64,000 nucleotides of DNA from Phorcus lineatus (taxonomy: Eukaryota; Mollusca; Gastropoda; Trochida; Trochidae). The notes under the pieces are model-generated. The model had not been told where the DNA came from and searched no databases. It saw only the letters and a list, made by a program, of their open reading frames with translations. The translations under genes were made by a program, and so were the position numbers. Shown here one piece after another: positions 45,101 to 56,229 of the stretch (the stretch's first letter is position 1; every line of letters starts with the position of its first letter). The stretch lies in assembly GCA_921293015.1 (NCBI GenBank), contig OV121097.1, positions 32,427,929 to 32,491,928 of the forward strand. Reading direction: 5' to 3'.

Positions 45101-47938
45101 AAAAGTAGAGAAATCAAAACAGTTGGTGATGTAAGGCAAGTGCTGGGCTTCATTGGATATTTCAGGAAGTATATCATGAACTTTTCCAAGAAGGCAAAAC
45201 CCTTATTTGAACTCTTGCAGGTGAACCTGAAGTTTAAAGTTATGAAGGCAAAGTATAAGAGAGGTTCAAGAGCCAGCGATAAGAAGGTTCAAGCACCATC
45301 AAATCAACCAGTTACATGGAAGGAAGAACATCAGTTGATACTGGAAGAGCTCATCAGCAATCTTTGTGAATCGCCTCTACTCATCTACCCAAGATTTGAC
45401 CAGCAGTTCATACTTCATACTGATGCATCGCATGAAGGACTCGGGGCAGTACTATACCAAAAGAAAGAAGATGGTAAACTTGGAGTTGTTGCATATGGTT
45501 CACGCACCCTGACAAATGCAGAGAAGAATTACCATTCGACGAAACTTGAGTTCTTAGCTCTTAAATGGTCAGTGACTGATCGCTTTCGTGACTTCTTGTA
45601 CTACGCAAAAGATATCCAGGTTTATACTGACAACAACCCTCTTACGTACATACTAACAACAGCTAGACTTGACGGTACAAGGCTTCGTTGGGTAGCGGAT
45701 CTGGCAGACTTCCACTTCGAAATCCACTACAAACCAGGAAAGAAGAATGGTGATGCTGATGGCCTATCACGAATGCCACTTGACATCTCAAGGTACATAC
45801 AAGCCTGTACAGAAGTTTCCAGTCCTGAATTAGTCTCTAGTATCTTCGATGCTGTTAACCTACAGACACTTGGAGTTGGGTATGACGTTACTGTCTCAAG
45901 ATGTTTTATTGAGAAACCAGAGATAACTTCACCCAAGAATGATGAGTCTGAAGATAAGTATCAAAGTCAGAAGTCATCACCCCACTTTATTGAAGAGAAA
46001 GTGGAAAATCATGAAGCAAGTGAACTATCAGACACAAAGATAAGCTCTACAGAACTAAGGAAACAACAGATTCTTGATCCAGAAATCAGTCTTGTTATGA
46101 AACACCTGTCATCTGGAACAAAAATGACTTGGAAAGAAAGGAAAAAGAATTCTAGAACTAAAGCTCTTGCACGAGAATGGAAGAACTTCAAAATTGGAAA
46201 AGATGAAATACTATACAGAGTCACAAGCATACATGGATCAGAGCGTCAACAGATTGTCCTACCATCAAAGTATCATGATAAAGTCTTTGAAGAACTTCAC
46301 AACAAGATGGGACATTGTGGAACAGAGAGAGTTGTCTCCCTTGCAAGAGAACGCTTCTACTGGCCCAAAATGTATGATGATATTGAGACCTACATTACAA
46401 GGAGATGTTCATGCATCAAAGACAAAAAGCCTCATCTCAAGACGTGTGCTCCAATGAAATCTATAGTGACCTCAGAACCATTTGAGCTCGTTGGCATTGA
46501 CTTTGTACATTTGGAAAAGAGCAAAGGAGGGTATGAGTACATCCTAGTGGTAATGGACCACTTCACCAGGTTTGCACAAGCCTACCCTACCCGAAATAAA
46601 TCGGCACGGACAGCAGCTGACAAGATCTTCAACGAATACATTCCAAGATTTGGATTCCCAGGTACTCTACACCATGACAGGGGAGGAGAATTCGAAAACC
46701 ATCTTTTCGATCGGTTACACAAGTTAAGTGGTGTGACAGCTTCCAGAACGACGCCTTATCACCCTCAAGGAAATGGCCAAACCGAGAGATTTAATAGAAC
46801 TCTACTTGGAATGTTACGCACCCTAGAAAAGGACCAGAAGACAAATTGGAAGGATCATGTAAACAAAGTTGTACATGCCTACAATTGTACAAAGAATGAA
46901 AGCACAGGATATTCGCCATTCTACTTGGTATTCGGTCGAAGTCCTCGCTTACCAATTGACCTCATGTTTGGCATTGACAAAACCACAACTGATTCATCTT
47001 TACCAGAATATGCATCAACATGGAAACAAGCAATGGAACAAGTTTATGATAATGCCAGAGAACATTCTTCCAAGTCAAGTCAAAGACAGAAAGAACTGTA
47101 TGACAAGAAAGTTCGCAGTAGTTTACTCGTGCATGGAGATCGCGTACTTGTACGAAATGTGAAAGAGCGAGGAGGACCAGGCAAATTAAGGTCTTACTGG
47201 GAAGATCAAGTATATGTGGTCACAAGAAAGTTTGAAGATTCTCCTGTCTATGAAGTTCGGCCAGAAAAGGGTAAGGGGCAGAAAAGAATTCTTCATCGCA
47301 ATATGTTGTTGCAATGTGACAGTGTATTTAGTCTTCCTGAGAAAGATAACAAGAAAGTCCAGAAATCGTTGAAAAGAAAGAAAGATGAGAAGTTTACCGG
47401 TACTTGGGAAGCAGAAATTCAGTGTGGTGAAGACAGTGATTCAGATGAAGATTTTACTCTAATTCTCATTGATGCAGACAAATCAGAAAATAATGCTGAA
47501 AAACAGGAAAAAGACAATGAAACAGAAAATTCTCCAGATAGGCGAAATGTTGTAGATGAAGAAACTCAGGTGGAAGATATTCATTCAGAAAAATCAGACA
47601 AAGCTGATGATGTATCAGAGTGTACTGATGTAGATGACGAATCGGAAAGGGCATCACTGAGTACTGAAACCGCCGATGAAGTCGAAGCTGAGGAGGATAC
47701 CATAGAGGATTTTCAGACTGATAGTCCGGAACCTGAAAGGCAATCAGAACGTCGCATAATCAGGCCACCTCAAAGACTGACATACGATTTCCTTGGAAAC
47801 CCAAGTCTGAATATGATGTTCGTAAGACCACAGTATTTCAGTTCTCCAGTGTTGTGTAATAGTAATCCTCCTGTGTACTACCAGCAGTTTCAAGTACAAC
47901 CCTGGTTGTACCAGACAGCAGGAATTCAGTTCATGTGA
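42110..47938 (+). CDS. Gag-Pol polyprotein, single intact ORF, 1942 residues
   Basis: Replication polyprotein of the LTR element; no frameshift between gag and pol. Visible in order: a Gag region with helical capsid-like sequence (residues 1-370); Cys/His knuckle region near 385-410 ([14 protein letters not shown]); aspartic protease with WDTGA near 466; reverse transcriptase with the YLDD active site near 927; RNase H with HTDAS near 1102; integrase with HHCC zinc region near 1390-1430; D,D-35-E core with Asp near 1462 and 1521 and Glu near 1558; and a GPY/F-like module near 1690. After about 1760 there is a long acidic Ser/Glu/Asp-rich tail of about 120 residues and a short Tyr/Gln/Pro-rich C-terminus, unusual for the family. 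The domain order (integrase after RNase H) is that of Ty3/gypsy. All catalytic residues I can check are present. Confidence 0.96.
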   Translation: MGDQEFEYSLRGQVYLLDEDHLKEVVTAMKVRCDDVQKLTRMDAIKALDNIISESAGTEDGEVLTLLNDVLKKIKDRTSGQGAVEEEVTPVIDSSNNNSSMQTSFKDSENEPPQNKNVNISTDKLAAWRKDFKITGQIGDSKNCINFNSLIRQIDAGKLKGYSDEEVVEGVIKAIQPGSRLRSYLECKKECTLPVLRSIIRSHYREKTPTELYSELTTLTQGTNEDAPDFLLRALDVKQKVLFASQEDNAPVQYNPDLVQQMFLHSVETGLLSDSVRHELKPYLKELRVTDEVLISNMNSIFTQETERLSKTRHKTKVGKVDKVDGEEKASSCNHGEEISQMKEQLAQLNELLTKQTIAPNFQEDDYRKPPERQRFVPGCPKCKIDGTGSTCSHCWRCGSGEHFKAGCRARQNNETQTKQREPVALKELMGVVHQLTSKQKKSMTKLIGNRCQMKCTLSNVPVTVLWDTGAQVSILHNSWLKENLPQKKLRPLSELLDGELTVTSASGDSIPYEGWIDLKLELGKDLPNTTVPFLVSQDEEFLCPIVGYNVIEHLQDESGSDLMKRALKATIKGLTTKKVQAVVKLIQSKSDPCLELKTVGRDFDIPSGQCRSVQCLTSTGFGQKQSAVFTPLIEKSWPDGIIVHETLVNVKAGSKSKVNLIVENTSSRDLVLQKKTVLGTIEKIQSVLPLPDVKMGEDAISRNVPGTAETTTKVIDRPSDNWLPPVDLDKSALSQDQKEKVRQLLLEENAAFSRDGEIGEAKDLELEIKLTDPTPVQKGYISVPKPLYTEVKTYLADLLHRGWIRRSKSPYSSAMVCVRKKDGSLRLCIDFRELNKKSFPSRQPIPRIQEALNNLGGKSWFTVLDQGKAYHQGYMEKQSQPLTAFTTPWGLYEWIRIPFGLSGAPGAFQAFMERTLDGLRDEICMPYLDDILVYSEDFVKHLEDIRKVLHRLIEKGVKLKPEKCELFRKEVRYLGHLVSAEGYKVDPADYEAVQALKSREIKTVGDVRQVLGFIGYFRKYIMNFSKKAKPLFELLQVNLKFKVMKAKYKRGSRASDKKVQAPSNQPVTWKEEHQLILEELISNLCESPLLIYPRFDQQFILHTDASHEGLGAVLYQKKEDGKLGVVAYGSRTLTNAEKNYHSTKLEFLALKWSVTDRFRDFLYYAKDIQVYTDNNPLTYILTTARLDGTRLRWVADLADFHFEIHYKPGKKNGDADGLSRMPLDISRYIQACTEVSSPELVSSIFDAVNLQTLGVGYDVTVSRCFIEKPEITSPKNDESEDKYQSQKSSPHFIEEKVENHEASELSDTKISSTELRKQQILDPEISLVMKHLSSGTKMTWKERKKNSRTKALAREWKNFKIGKDEILYRVTSIHGSERQQIVLPSKYHDKVFEELHNKMGHCGTERVVSLARERFYWPKMYDDIETYITRRCSCIKDKKPHLKTCAPMKSIVTSEPFELVGIDFVHLEKSKGGYEYILVVMDHFTRFAQAYPTRNKSARTAADKIFNEYIPRFGFPGTLHHDRGGEFENHLFDRLHKLSGVTASRTTPYHPQGNGQTERFNRTLLGMLRTLEKDQKTNWKDHVNKVVHAYNCTKNESTGYSPFYLVFGRSPRLPIDLMFGIDKTTTDSSLPEYASTWKQAMEQVYDNAREHSSKSSQRQKELYDKKVRSSLLVHGDRVLVRNVKERGGPGKLRSYWEDQVYVVTRKFEDSPVYEVRPEKGKGQKRILHRNMLLQCDSVFSLPEKDNKKVQKSLKRKKDEKFTGTWEAEIQCGEDSDSDEDFTLILIDADKSENNAEKQEKDNETENSPDRRNVVDEETQVEDIHSEKSDKADDVSECTDVDDESERASLSTETADEVEAEEDTIEDFQTDSPEPERQSERRIIRPPQRLTYDFLGNPSLNMMFVRPQYFSSPVLCNSNPPVYYQQFQVQPWLYQTAGIQFM

Positions 47939-48573
47939 TCAGTGAATCCTCATTTAGAATTTAGAATTGTGAAGTGTGTAAGTATGTGGTTATATGGATG
48001 TGAAATGTGCTAAGTGGAAAAATGAAAGTAGTAAAGGGTGCCTGACTGTAACAGATGAGTGAACCTTAGTCTGTTACTACATGTGCAGACAGAATTAAAT
48101 TGAAGTACACCTCCAGCGGAAGATAGAAGAAAAGGGAGTGTGTAAAGTGTAAAGAATGCTGAATTCTTTTGTGAATATCACAAGAAAGTATCAATCTGAC
48201 TTGTTAATTAGTAACTGGAACTGTTTGAGGACTGATCAACCTCCAAGACAGTTAAAAGACTGTTTGCTCTGGAAATGAAGGGTGAATAGTATGTCATCAC
48301 AGACATAATTGATATCTTTTAAGACATTTTATTCAGCAAGGAAAAGAGTCACTATTCATGTACATGGACTACATCAGCCACATTATGTTATGATTAAATG
48401 TTCAAATTAATTACCCGCACTATGTCATAATATTCATATCTGGTGAAATGTGAAGTGTTTTATTGGTTGTTACAGTTAAACATATATGAATATATTTCAG
48501 GGTAGAGTTGTAAGGTTTAGGATATAATCTTTTGTGTAAATGTCGAGGCGACATTTAAGTTTCCCGGGGCGAG
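47939..48573 (+). other. Non-coding region between Gag-Pol and 3' LTR
   Basis: No envelope or accessory ORF. A purine-rich agatagaagaaaagggagtg lies at about 48122-48141 and is a candidate polypurine tract, although it is about 430 nt from the LTR. The bases directly before the LTR (cccggggcgag) are not purine-only, so the functional tract is uncertain. Confidence 0.45.
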
Positions 48574-50814
48574 TGTAAAAGGTGCTTTAAAAGTAAGCGC
48601 ATTCCTTAGCGGTATGAACTTTTCAAGAGTTGTCTCTCCTTTCATAATGACGGAAGTGGTAAATAGTACGCATGCGCACTTTTTGTAATGTTCCGTGCAA
48701 TGATTGACATAAAAACAACTAAAGCACTAAAACTCTTGTTTTTGCTTTATTCAGGTATGTAGAAAAGCACAAAAACACATTCCCATGCCCCATAACATCT
48801 TTGTATATATGTTGCTACATTTTTGTGTGTTAAAGTCTATTTTAAAAGTAGTAAGTTGAATTTTGTAAGGTAACAAGGTTGCGTGATTTTGACATTGAGA
48901 AGGTCACGTTGTCGTTTCCATGTTTTGCCTTATTTTTCCAAAATACGACTTTTCCATGATGAAAGTTAGTAGTAATTAGGTTCCAGGATATTCATGTAAC
49001 ATTTCTGTAACATTTATGAGACAAGTAAATTTAATCAGTAATTTTGAGTATGTTCTGGTAATTTTGCACGTGGTAGGAAGAGTTATGTCCCTTTACAAAA
49101 TGGATGCGCCCATGGTTAAAGTATTCCGTAGCGTTGATTATGTTTTGTCTAAAAAGGTATTTAAACTATAAATCATTATTACTATTTCATTGTGATGATA
49201 ATTAATTTCATTTGTAAATATTTGTCAGTACGGAATAGATATTTTAGCATAAAGTATTGATTTTTTTATGCACTCAGTAAGGTTACTCTGACCGTACTTG
49301 GAAATTGAAGCACCCGTAAAATATCTTTCTCTAGGCAGGATTTCAGTTATTTTAAAGCTGTTTTGTCAATTTCTATCAGTTTTTGAAGTCACTATCTTCA
49401 TTCTTTTATGAAATAGAAAGGTAGAAGTGTTTTCACATTAATATCTCCATTTTGAAGTATATTTTGATAAAATGTAAACTTTGAAACATTTTATTCAAGG
49501 AGTTGTAGATTTCAATTGTTGTCTATAATAAGGACATATTGTTATTGTTTCATGCAAAGAATAATGCTAAATACTTATTATAGCATAGCTTTGTCAAGTC
49601 TTAAGTATGTTGAACTTTGAATTATGTTCAAGAATGACACTAATGGAAATATTGTAGAAGCTTTATGCTCAAGTTCGGTTAAGGATAACATACAAGTAAC
49701 CGTACATTCGTGAAAAAGAATGTACGAGCCGCGAAGCGGCGAGGACATTGTTTTCACGAATGTACGGTTACGAGTATGTTATCTGACTTAAAATACAGCC
49801 TAGTTTAAAGTGTTTTTTGTATGACCTGCTTTGGTTTATGATAATAACATTCGTATTTCATTGCATAATTATAACACAAAAAACGTTTTTCAATAAAACA
49901 AAATCCTTTAACAAAATTTGAGATGGTCCCAACTCGTTCACCGGTCATTCTTAATGCACGTGCAACGTAACCATCTTGCCGGTACATTCTTAATGCACGT
50001 GCAACGTTACCATTTCGCCAGTACATTCTTAATGCACGTGCAATGTATCCATCTAGCTAGTACAATCTTAATGCACGTGCAACGTTACCAGCTTAATTCA
50101 CGTGCAAGACGTTTGAAACCGCAATCAGCTTGGGATTTGGTATAAAAGGAAGGTGGTCTTAATTCAACTTAGACATTATGTATGGCAATTTTGTTGTTGA
50201 GTGGGAAGACATGGCCGAGTATCCACACTTCGAAGACATTTCTTCAGAGGATGATGTTGTGTTATCAAATAATGAAACCAATTCCCTTCCGGGGACCATC
50301 TCAAAATTATTATTGCTCAATTGTCCACATAGAAGCAGTAGATTCTTGTAGGATAATGTATGATTGAAACAATACAATGACGTCACTGCTGTATTTTAAT
50401 AATGGATAAATATTTTCCTCATGAAGTGCAAGTTTCATTTAAAGCTATAATGTTCATTGTTCAGGCTATACGTTAATGGTCATTGTTCAAGTTAATGTTA
50501 TTTTAAGAAAGATATAGAGTGCTGTACGCTTCATGAAGTTGAGTGCAATTAAGGATGTTACTGGTAACTTTAGAAGTTGATGTACGTTAAGCTAAGCTAC
50601 TGATGATTGTCAGAGACAAGATGTAATCCAACGCATGCGCACTTTTTGTAATGTTCCGTGCAATGATTGACATAAAAACAACTAAAGCACTAAAACTCTT
50701 GTTTTTGCTTTATTCAGATATATCCATCACCAAATCACCAAACGGCGATGTAGCGGGGTGCAATGACCTTTAAAAATAACGTAACAGAAGAAGTAGAAGT
50801 AAAAACCTGTTACA
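48574..50814 (+). repeat. 3' LTR, 2241 bp, carrying a 0.72-kb insertion
   Basis: Colinear with the 5' LTR except for extra DNA at about 49678-50400. The same identical 87-bp repeats are at 48668-48754 and 50631-50717. The differences seen are one extra T in a T-run, one c/t and one a/g substitution. Confidence 0.95.
49678..50400. mobile_element. Non-autonomous insertion in the 3' LTR with hairpin and 39-bp repeats
   Basis: Absent from the 5' LTR, so it arrived after the retrotransposon. TTAA occurs at both borders, which would suit a piggyBac-type target, but the empty site in the 5' LTR (ttcgtaatgg) lacks TTAA, so the borders are approximate. The first 110 bp form a long imperfect hairpin (gtaaccgtacattcgtg pairs with cacgaatgtacggttac). 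At 49940-50110 there are about 4.5 copies of a 39-bp unit containing aatgcacgtgcaacg. A gene-like frame over the repeats is an artefact. Confidence 0.75.
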
Positions 50815-53349
50815 TACCAGCCAAACAAAGTCGACGAAGAGGTGTTCTTGTGCTGATGACATGACCGAGTGCCGTCGCCACTGTTGATGTCGAAATTACA
50901 TGTATGAATCGGTTTCGGAGACGAATCTGCCTGTAGCGATCTTTGGTCGCAGCTGTTTCCCTCGGTCTTCCCAATCTTGGTCTGTCCTGTGTCTGGCCTC
51001 TCTGCTGGAAGCATACTAACAGCCTTCTGGTGTAGGTTTGGCTGCAGTTGAAAGTTCATGCCATTTGACGTTTGGAAGCCCCCATAGTGGACATACATGA
51101 CAATGCTTGGTCACGTTGCGCTTACGTAAGTCCTGGCATACGTTTGGTGTTTTTCATGTTACTGAATGTCTGCTCTTTCCAACAAGGGTATTTATGCAAC
51201 ATTGTTGTGAATGCACAATTCCCGTGGCTACGTTCGCGTAGAGGAAACGATGTAGTAATACTATCATTTCCTGCTTAGAAACAAACCCTTACAAGACCTA
51301 AAATAAAAGTGAAACCTTTCTTCCACCTGGGAGCTTATGTATGTACGTCTTCAACCTTCAGATAATGTACCAAATACTTGATGAGCTATAAAAACTATTG
51401 TATCAACTGAATTTGTTCATTGAGTTTAAGTTGTTCTTTTTTTATTTATAAAGTACAATAGATGGCATTTTGTCATTAAAGAACTTCATTCCTAAACCTT
51501 TCTTAAACCATTTATCTTAAAGAGGAAAATACCAGTTCATTAATAAAAATATTGATCACTAAATTCAGTCGACATCATCTCATTAAATTTTCAATTGTCT
51601 AAGTAGAAACGTTTTGACAGAAATTATTTCACGGGATCATGTTGAGCTTTGGGTACGCGCTTGCCCTGAGGCTGTGTGTGGTAAGACGATTTATCCTTAT
51701 TAATGGCAAGCATTTTTTGAATTAATTGTTCATGTACGTTAGATTTTTAATTAGTTTGCGTGTGTTTAAATGTTTCTCTTCCTGTCTCTTGTTGTATTAT
51801 GCCTAACATATATCCTTGATTAAAACGCCTGCCTTAAAATAATCGCCTTTAGCACCTACCTGAAATAAATAATCGCCTGTCTTGAATAATCGCCATGGTA
51901 CATTTTAGATAGTGGACGAACTTGAAAATTCTTCCTCTTTCAAATACTTCCAGCATCTCGGTATATTCAATCTTAACCGAGAGTAACCCCTTCTACGACA
52001 ATGTTGATCTTTCCAATAAAGAAGCTGTTTGTATGAATTTTTTAAATATGCATACAAATATTTGTCCATTGAAAAAAGTAATCGCATTCTCTGATTGTTC
52101 CCTTTCTCTTCTCAAATTACCCCTGGGACTTTTCATTAGGTAAATCTGTACTCAGATTGAACTTCCTTGAGGAAGTTACTGTACCATTGAAGATTTCCAA
52201 AGTGCTTTTGAAGTTGATTTAATCTTTCTAATCTGATGTTTTGCATTATTCAGACATTGGTAAACAAGAAAGTTTCATAAAGAGTGTATGTTGTATCATG
52301 ATATCATAAATATAAATTAATCTTTCTTGAATTTTTGCATCTTGTGTCCATCATGTAATAATTTGATATTCTCAAATATGTCACAACCACAGACTGTTGC
52401 TATATCATGTTGACGAAGTAACATAACTAAAGTCAATATGATTGAAAATTTGACCTCGACCTTTAAAGTTTTATTTTTTGCACTAAAGATATGACAGTGT
52501 GAATGGGTCAGTGACTGTGTTGTCTTTGTCTCATGTGCAAAAAATCAAAAATCTGAAAAGATTTTTGCTCTTTTTTTGGAAACAATAGCCCAATGAAACG
52601 TAGGTCTTTGGTACGTGGGTGCAATAGAGTTTCTTTGGCTTACCCTAATGAAAGGCGGGTTCTTGCTGTACAGATATTCCAAATGCCATGTCCAAGGGGT
52701 GACGAAGTGAAGAGCATCGAAACATAACCCTTGTGTTACAAAGGATGAATACTCGACTACGTTATTAATGAAATTTTTTGTTTGATTAATGGGCGTAGCC
52801 CACATGTAGATTATATGCTCACTTTGCAAGAATTGTCTTCTTAAATCGTCGAAAATAAGTCTATTGAATTTAATCTTCCCAGGTTCAATTTTATATCGGC
52901 CTCAAGGTCATCTGACATCACGGTCACAGCTTTCAAACACACGAAGAGCACGGAGCTATTAAGTCAACATGACCTTTGCAAATCAAGGGGAATAATCCGA
53001 TGCGCAGAACAGTGCGCACGTGAAAACTGCTTATCGTTCTCAATTCCAAGCAGGATGGATCAATGCCTGTTGTATCAAATGATGTCACACGGCTTAACTG
53101 AAGACAAGGTTGGAGGTTCGTTAACATGCCTAATTGGTTTTTCGGTGTTGATTTTCTTGTTGAATGTTGCTTTAGTTTCTCTTAAGTAAGCTCTTAGCAG
53201 ACATCAATCTGTCATTAATGAAATCCTCGATGCGGTTTTGAACCGGATATTGAAACTGGGGGTTATCTTCAAAAATCGGAATAAAGCCATTGAACCAGTT
53301 TCCGGTAATAGGACCGACCTATCGTATCTTATCTAGTTCTTGTGAAATG

Positions 53350-54112
53350 AATGGTTAGCTAGTTCCAGCTATTGCTCGCAGGTTTCACCGCAATGCATAG
53401 CCACAATAGCCCTGCAATAATACTAGCAGCCGCGATATAAGGGAAATACTCTTGAAAGCGGCGTTAAACCCTACAGCTGCATGCCAAAAGTGTGTTCACA
53501 TACCTGTACATACTAGTGCAAATATCATGTAATTTGTGATGCCTTTGAGGTATCTAGCGTTGCGAAAAACAAACGTAGAATTTTGAAATTTTAAAATTGA
53601 AATGTTTATCGTAGCCCCACAATTACCCGTTACAGTTTTGGCAGGTCATTTAAGTGACCAGTGGTCAAAATTCTGAAAACACTAATTATTATTTTTCCCC
53701 ATAAAAAACTTTATAGTTATCTATTCTTTAGAAAATACGTCACGTTTGTACCTTAGCACAAATTCAATGTGATTATGTTCGTTTTAATCTCAGAGAGTCG
53801 ATATTGAATATTTTATTTGACATTTAACGAAATCGAAATTTCGAAAATGTGACCCCTTCTATCTATTGATATCTATTGATCTATTTCAACATGCCAAAAT
53901 TAGAATTTTTGCACCAGAGACCAGACGATCCCAAAAATAGTTCAATAATGCCTTTTTTTACACATGGGTAGTGGGTGATCCATTGTCAGTTTTGCTGAAG
54001 TTATTCTTTTGACGTTGAAACGAAGCCCAATTTCATGATATTTGCACTACGATTCAGTGGTAATTGCACAAACTTTCTGTATGCAGCTGTATATCACCTC
54101 ACCTCTTGTGTC
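53350..54112 (+). repeat. Dispersed SINE copy 5, split by a TIR element
   Basis: The SINE core (gcaggtttcaccgcaatgca, gccgcgatataagggaaata) reaches gcggcgttaaaccc at 53471. It resumes at about 54092 with tatcacctcacctc. It lies in intron 2 of copy B. Confidence 0.8.
53474..54089. mobile_element. CAGCTGCAT-ended MITE, 616 bp, copy 1
   Basis: The left end cagctgcatgccaaaagtgt is inverted at the right (aactttctgtatgcagctg). Both are flanked by TA (53472-53473 and 54090-54091). The host is the SINE tail, so the empty site is known. A 615-bp relative lies at 61656-62270. Confidence 0.85.
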
Positions 54113-55199
54113 ATGCAGTTATTTTTATCTATCTCTAATTGTTTCACTAATTTAACAACTGTCTTACTAACGTCAATTTCTTTTGTCCATTTCAGGTGTT
54201 GATGACAACATCACAAACGAATCTTTACCCCTCCTCCTACTGTTTCCTGTCCGGCTAAACTCAGAACGTAGAATACAGCAAGTCCAAATTGGGAACTGGT
54301 CGACATCAATCTATCCACTGAAGATGAACCTTATCAATACAATTATTTACATTCCCTGGAAACGCAAAATATGGGTTGCCCCTTCTTTCCGCCAATATGT
54401 TAAAAGTTTTCCTCTGTATGAAACCACTCCAGAAATCATACTTAGGGGACTTAAAGTCTGTAAGTTTGATGTAGACAGAGGGAGGAAACTGGTGTTTATG
54501 GCAACGACTAAGCCTCAAAAGGCGGTGGCTCGAGTAAATATTCTTTTTTTAAAGACAGTTTATGTCAATCATGATCCAATATGGGACATCGCCGTTGACT
54601 CAGGAGGAAAAAGGGTAATAATCGGAATTAAAGAACGTTTTAAATTTAAACTAGTGTCGATGAATTACGGACAAAATGAAAAGAATGTATTGAAGATAAA
54701 GGGAGAAGCTTTTCATTTTACATTTGATAAGGAAGGTCAAACGTTATACTATTTTACTCAAAACTGGATAAAGAGGATAAAACTGAGAGGTAATTATAAT
54801 TACGTCGGAAGTCTTATGCATTCTTCTGAAATAAGGGCAATTGCTTATGATAAACAAAGACTACTTCTTCTTATGAAATCAGAACAAATCAAAAGTTACC
54901 ATATCAAGAAGAAGGAAAAAAGACATATCGCTGATGTCATGTTTTCTGAACCGGTATGGATGCATCTGACGTTGAGTGTCCTTCGATGAAAATTGCGGTA
55001 AACACGTTATCAAGAAGCAATTTCACAGAAACTCGTGAAACGCAGAAACAAACAACAACTTATACTAGGAAAATATCTCCCTGGTTTTCTGCTTTGTTTT
55101 GTTTTGTTTACTATATTGAAATAATACCAGAGTTCATATCGAAGAAAATATGATACTGGTCCTAACTGGGTATACGGCGCCCCGCGAGTCAACCGTTGT

Positions 55200-56220
55200 T
55201 TTGTAACCCACTTGGCCTTTGAACCACAAAGTGTTTTAGGTTTCAAATTTCAATGGTGCCAAATGAATTGAAATTTATACCAAAAACAGCAAAATTTTAC
55301 GACTGTTCCTTTTCCGGGGAATTACGCAACAACAACGAAATGACCTCGAAATTTCAAATTTGGTATGAATGTGACCTTGGGGTAGCTGACGCCTCCTAGA
55401 GATTGAAACACTAAAGTACAAAAACAATTTAAAGAGCCACTCCGTGATTTTCATAACATATTATTTACCTTTGATGCGAACCTAAATGTCATATGTGGCG
55501 ATATAAAATCAAAACGGCTTAACTTTTCATATCCAAAAGACATATATATGACAAATACTGGTTTTCCATGAAAATCTAAAAACAGCCTTATATATACACA
55601 GAGGTGTAGATATCACGTCCAATATACATGGATACTAGTTATATATCCTAACAAACACTATCAACTCCTAACTGCCCTCCTGGCTGTTTTAAATAAGTCT
55701 CCGAAATTACGTTTGACTATTTGACGCGCGCTACTGTCCGGTTTTCGATCATAATTGCGACGTTCTACCTTCATATTGTCAGTGTAAAAAAAACAATTAG
55801 CTTTAAAACGTGTCTTTTTGGTAACAGTCGATACTTCTTGATAAAATGACACCACTGATTAAGTTTGGCATATATGACTCCAACAACTCACGGAGTGGCT
55901 CTTTAAGTTTTGACCAAGATGGCCAATTTTAACGACGTTTTCCTTCTCGGAGCTTTTCTAAAACTATATGACTTGGAAACTTCAAATTTGGTATGAATGT
56001 TACCTTTAAGGTAAATTAATGTGCCTTTTAGGGGTTAAACTACACTCACGGTGTCAACAAATTAGAAAGTTTAACTGAAAAATGCCAAATTTTACGAGAT
56101 CTCTTTTATTTAAGGACCTTTATTCGAAAACTTCACATTTGGTATGAAACAGTGCTTTCAGTGGTTGAAACTATACGGTGCGAATTGTTTTGGAAAATTT
56201 AACCAAAGATAGCAAAATTA
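55200..56220 (+). repeat. Degenerate ~150-bp tandem repeat interrupted by a MITE
   Basis: The landmark ttcaaatttggtatgaatgt recurs at about 55353, 55980 and (ttcacatttggtatgaaaca) 56130, with a weaker copy near 55243. Removing the 470-bp MITE gives spacings of about 110-155 bp. Each unit has a gcaaaattttac or ccaattttaac phrase. Confidence 0.55.
55433..55902. mobile_element. TTAA-target MITE, 470 bp
   Basis: The TIRs agagccactccgtga and tcacggagtggctct are perfect, each flanked by TTAA (55429-55432 and 55903-55906). The TTAA target is characteristic of piggyBac-type transposition. No transposase is encoded. Confidence 0.88.
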
Positions 56221-56229
56221 TAAGTTTCA

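Larger units (their letters stand above)
40507..50814 (+). mobile_element. Young Ty3/gypsy-type LTR retrotransposon, 10.3 kb, complete
   Basis: The 5' LTR is 40507-42024 and the 3' LTR 48574-50814, both beginning TGTAAAAGG and ending TTACA. A TACC duplication flanks the element (40503-40506, 50815-50818). Apart from a 0.72-kb insertion in the 3' LTR, the LTRs differ by about three changes by eye over 1518 bp, which indicates recent insertion. A tRNA-Pro-like primer site lies just inside the 5' LTR and a single Gag-Pol ORF follows. No envelope-like ORF is seen. It interrupts the Tc1 element and lies about 0.8 kb upstream of exon 1 of gene copy B. Confidence 0.96.
39645..51335 (-). mobile_element. 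Tc1-type DNA transposon, about 1.38 kb, split by an LTR retrotransposon
   Basis: The left TIR aactaccaggcaaaagaaag and the inverted right TIR (ctttcttccacctgggagct) are flanked by TA at 39643-39644 and 51336-51337. The element reads on the minus strand. The right half (50815-51335) encodes an N-terminal helix-turn-helix/GRPR region. The left half (39645-40506) encodes a Tc1-like C-terminus with GGICDQMTTWLVV, GNLTGQRYIDEVLRP and a terminal arginine-rich segment. Frames are shifted and the second catalytic Asp region is degraded, so it was inactive even before it was split at TACC (40503-40506). Confidence 0.85.
51639..54989 (+). pseudogene. Paralogue copy B of the PAN/propeller gene, frameshifted in exon 1
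   Basis: Exons matching copy A are 51639-51680, 52883-53115 and 54196-54989. Exons 2 and 3 are open: exon 2 has the same length as copy A, and exon 3 is one codon longer. Exon 3 is about two-thirds identical in protein to copy A by eye. Exon 1 has a 4-nt GT expansion (gctgtgtgtg before gtaaga), so the phase is 0 where exon 2 needs 2. No alternative GT within exon 1 restores it, and the needed frame has TGA codons at 51643 and downstream. The last Cys of the PAN-like module is Gly (MSHG). Either a young pseudogene, or the gene has another first exon. An 11.7-kb insertion lies about 300 bp upstream. Confidence 0.6.
31860..55150 (+). repeat. Tandem duplication of the PAN/propeller gene locus
   Basis: Unit 1 runs from about 31860 to 37210 and unit 2 from about 37300 to 55150. 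Paired landmarks are: gtggcaattgacctttgatt at 31867/37306; gataacgacccagacgtc at about 32018/37470; tagtatggtagctaaatg at about 33893/39277; the promoter region at about 34230/51345; exon 1 at 34510/51639; exon 2 at 35746/52883; exon 3 at 36329/54196. Once the mariner, Tc1, LTR element and MITEs are removed, both units are close to 4-5 kb. Confidence 0.85.

Noticed and set aside
42151..47657. Antisense and alternate-frame ORFs inside Gag-Pol
   Set aside because: Shadows of the intact 1942-codon polyprotein frame.
49918..50145. Frame with repeated LMHVQRYH peptide
   Set aside because: Direct translation of the 39-bp DNA repeats in the 3' LTR insertion.
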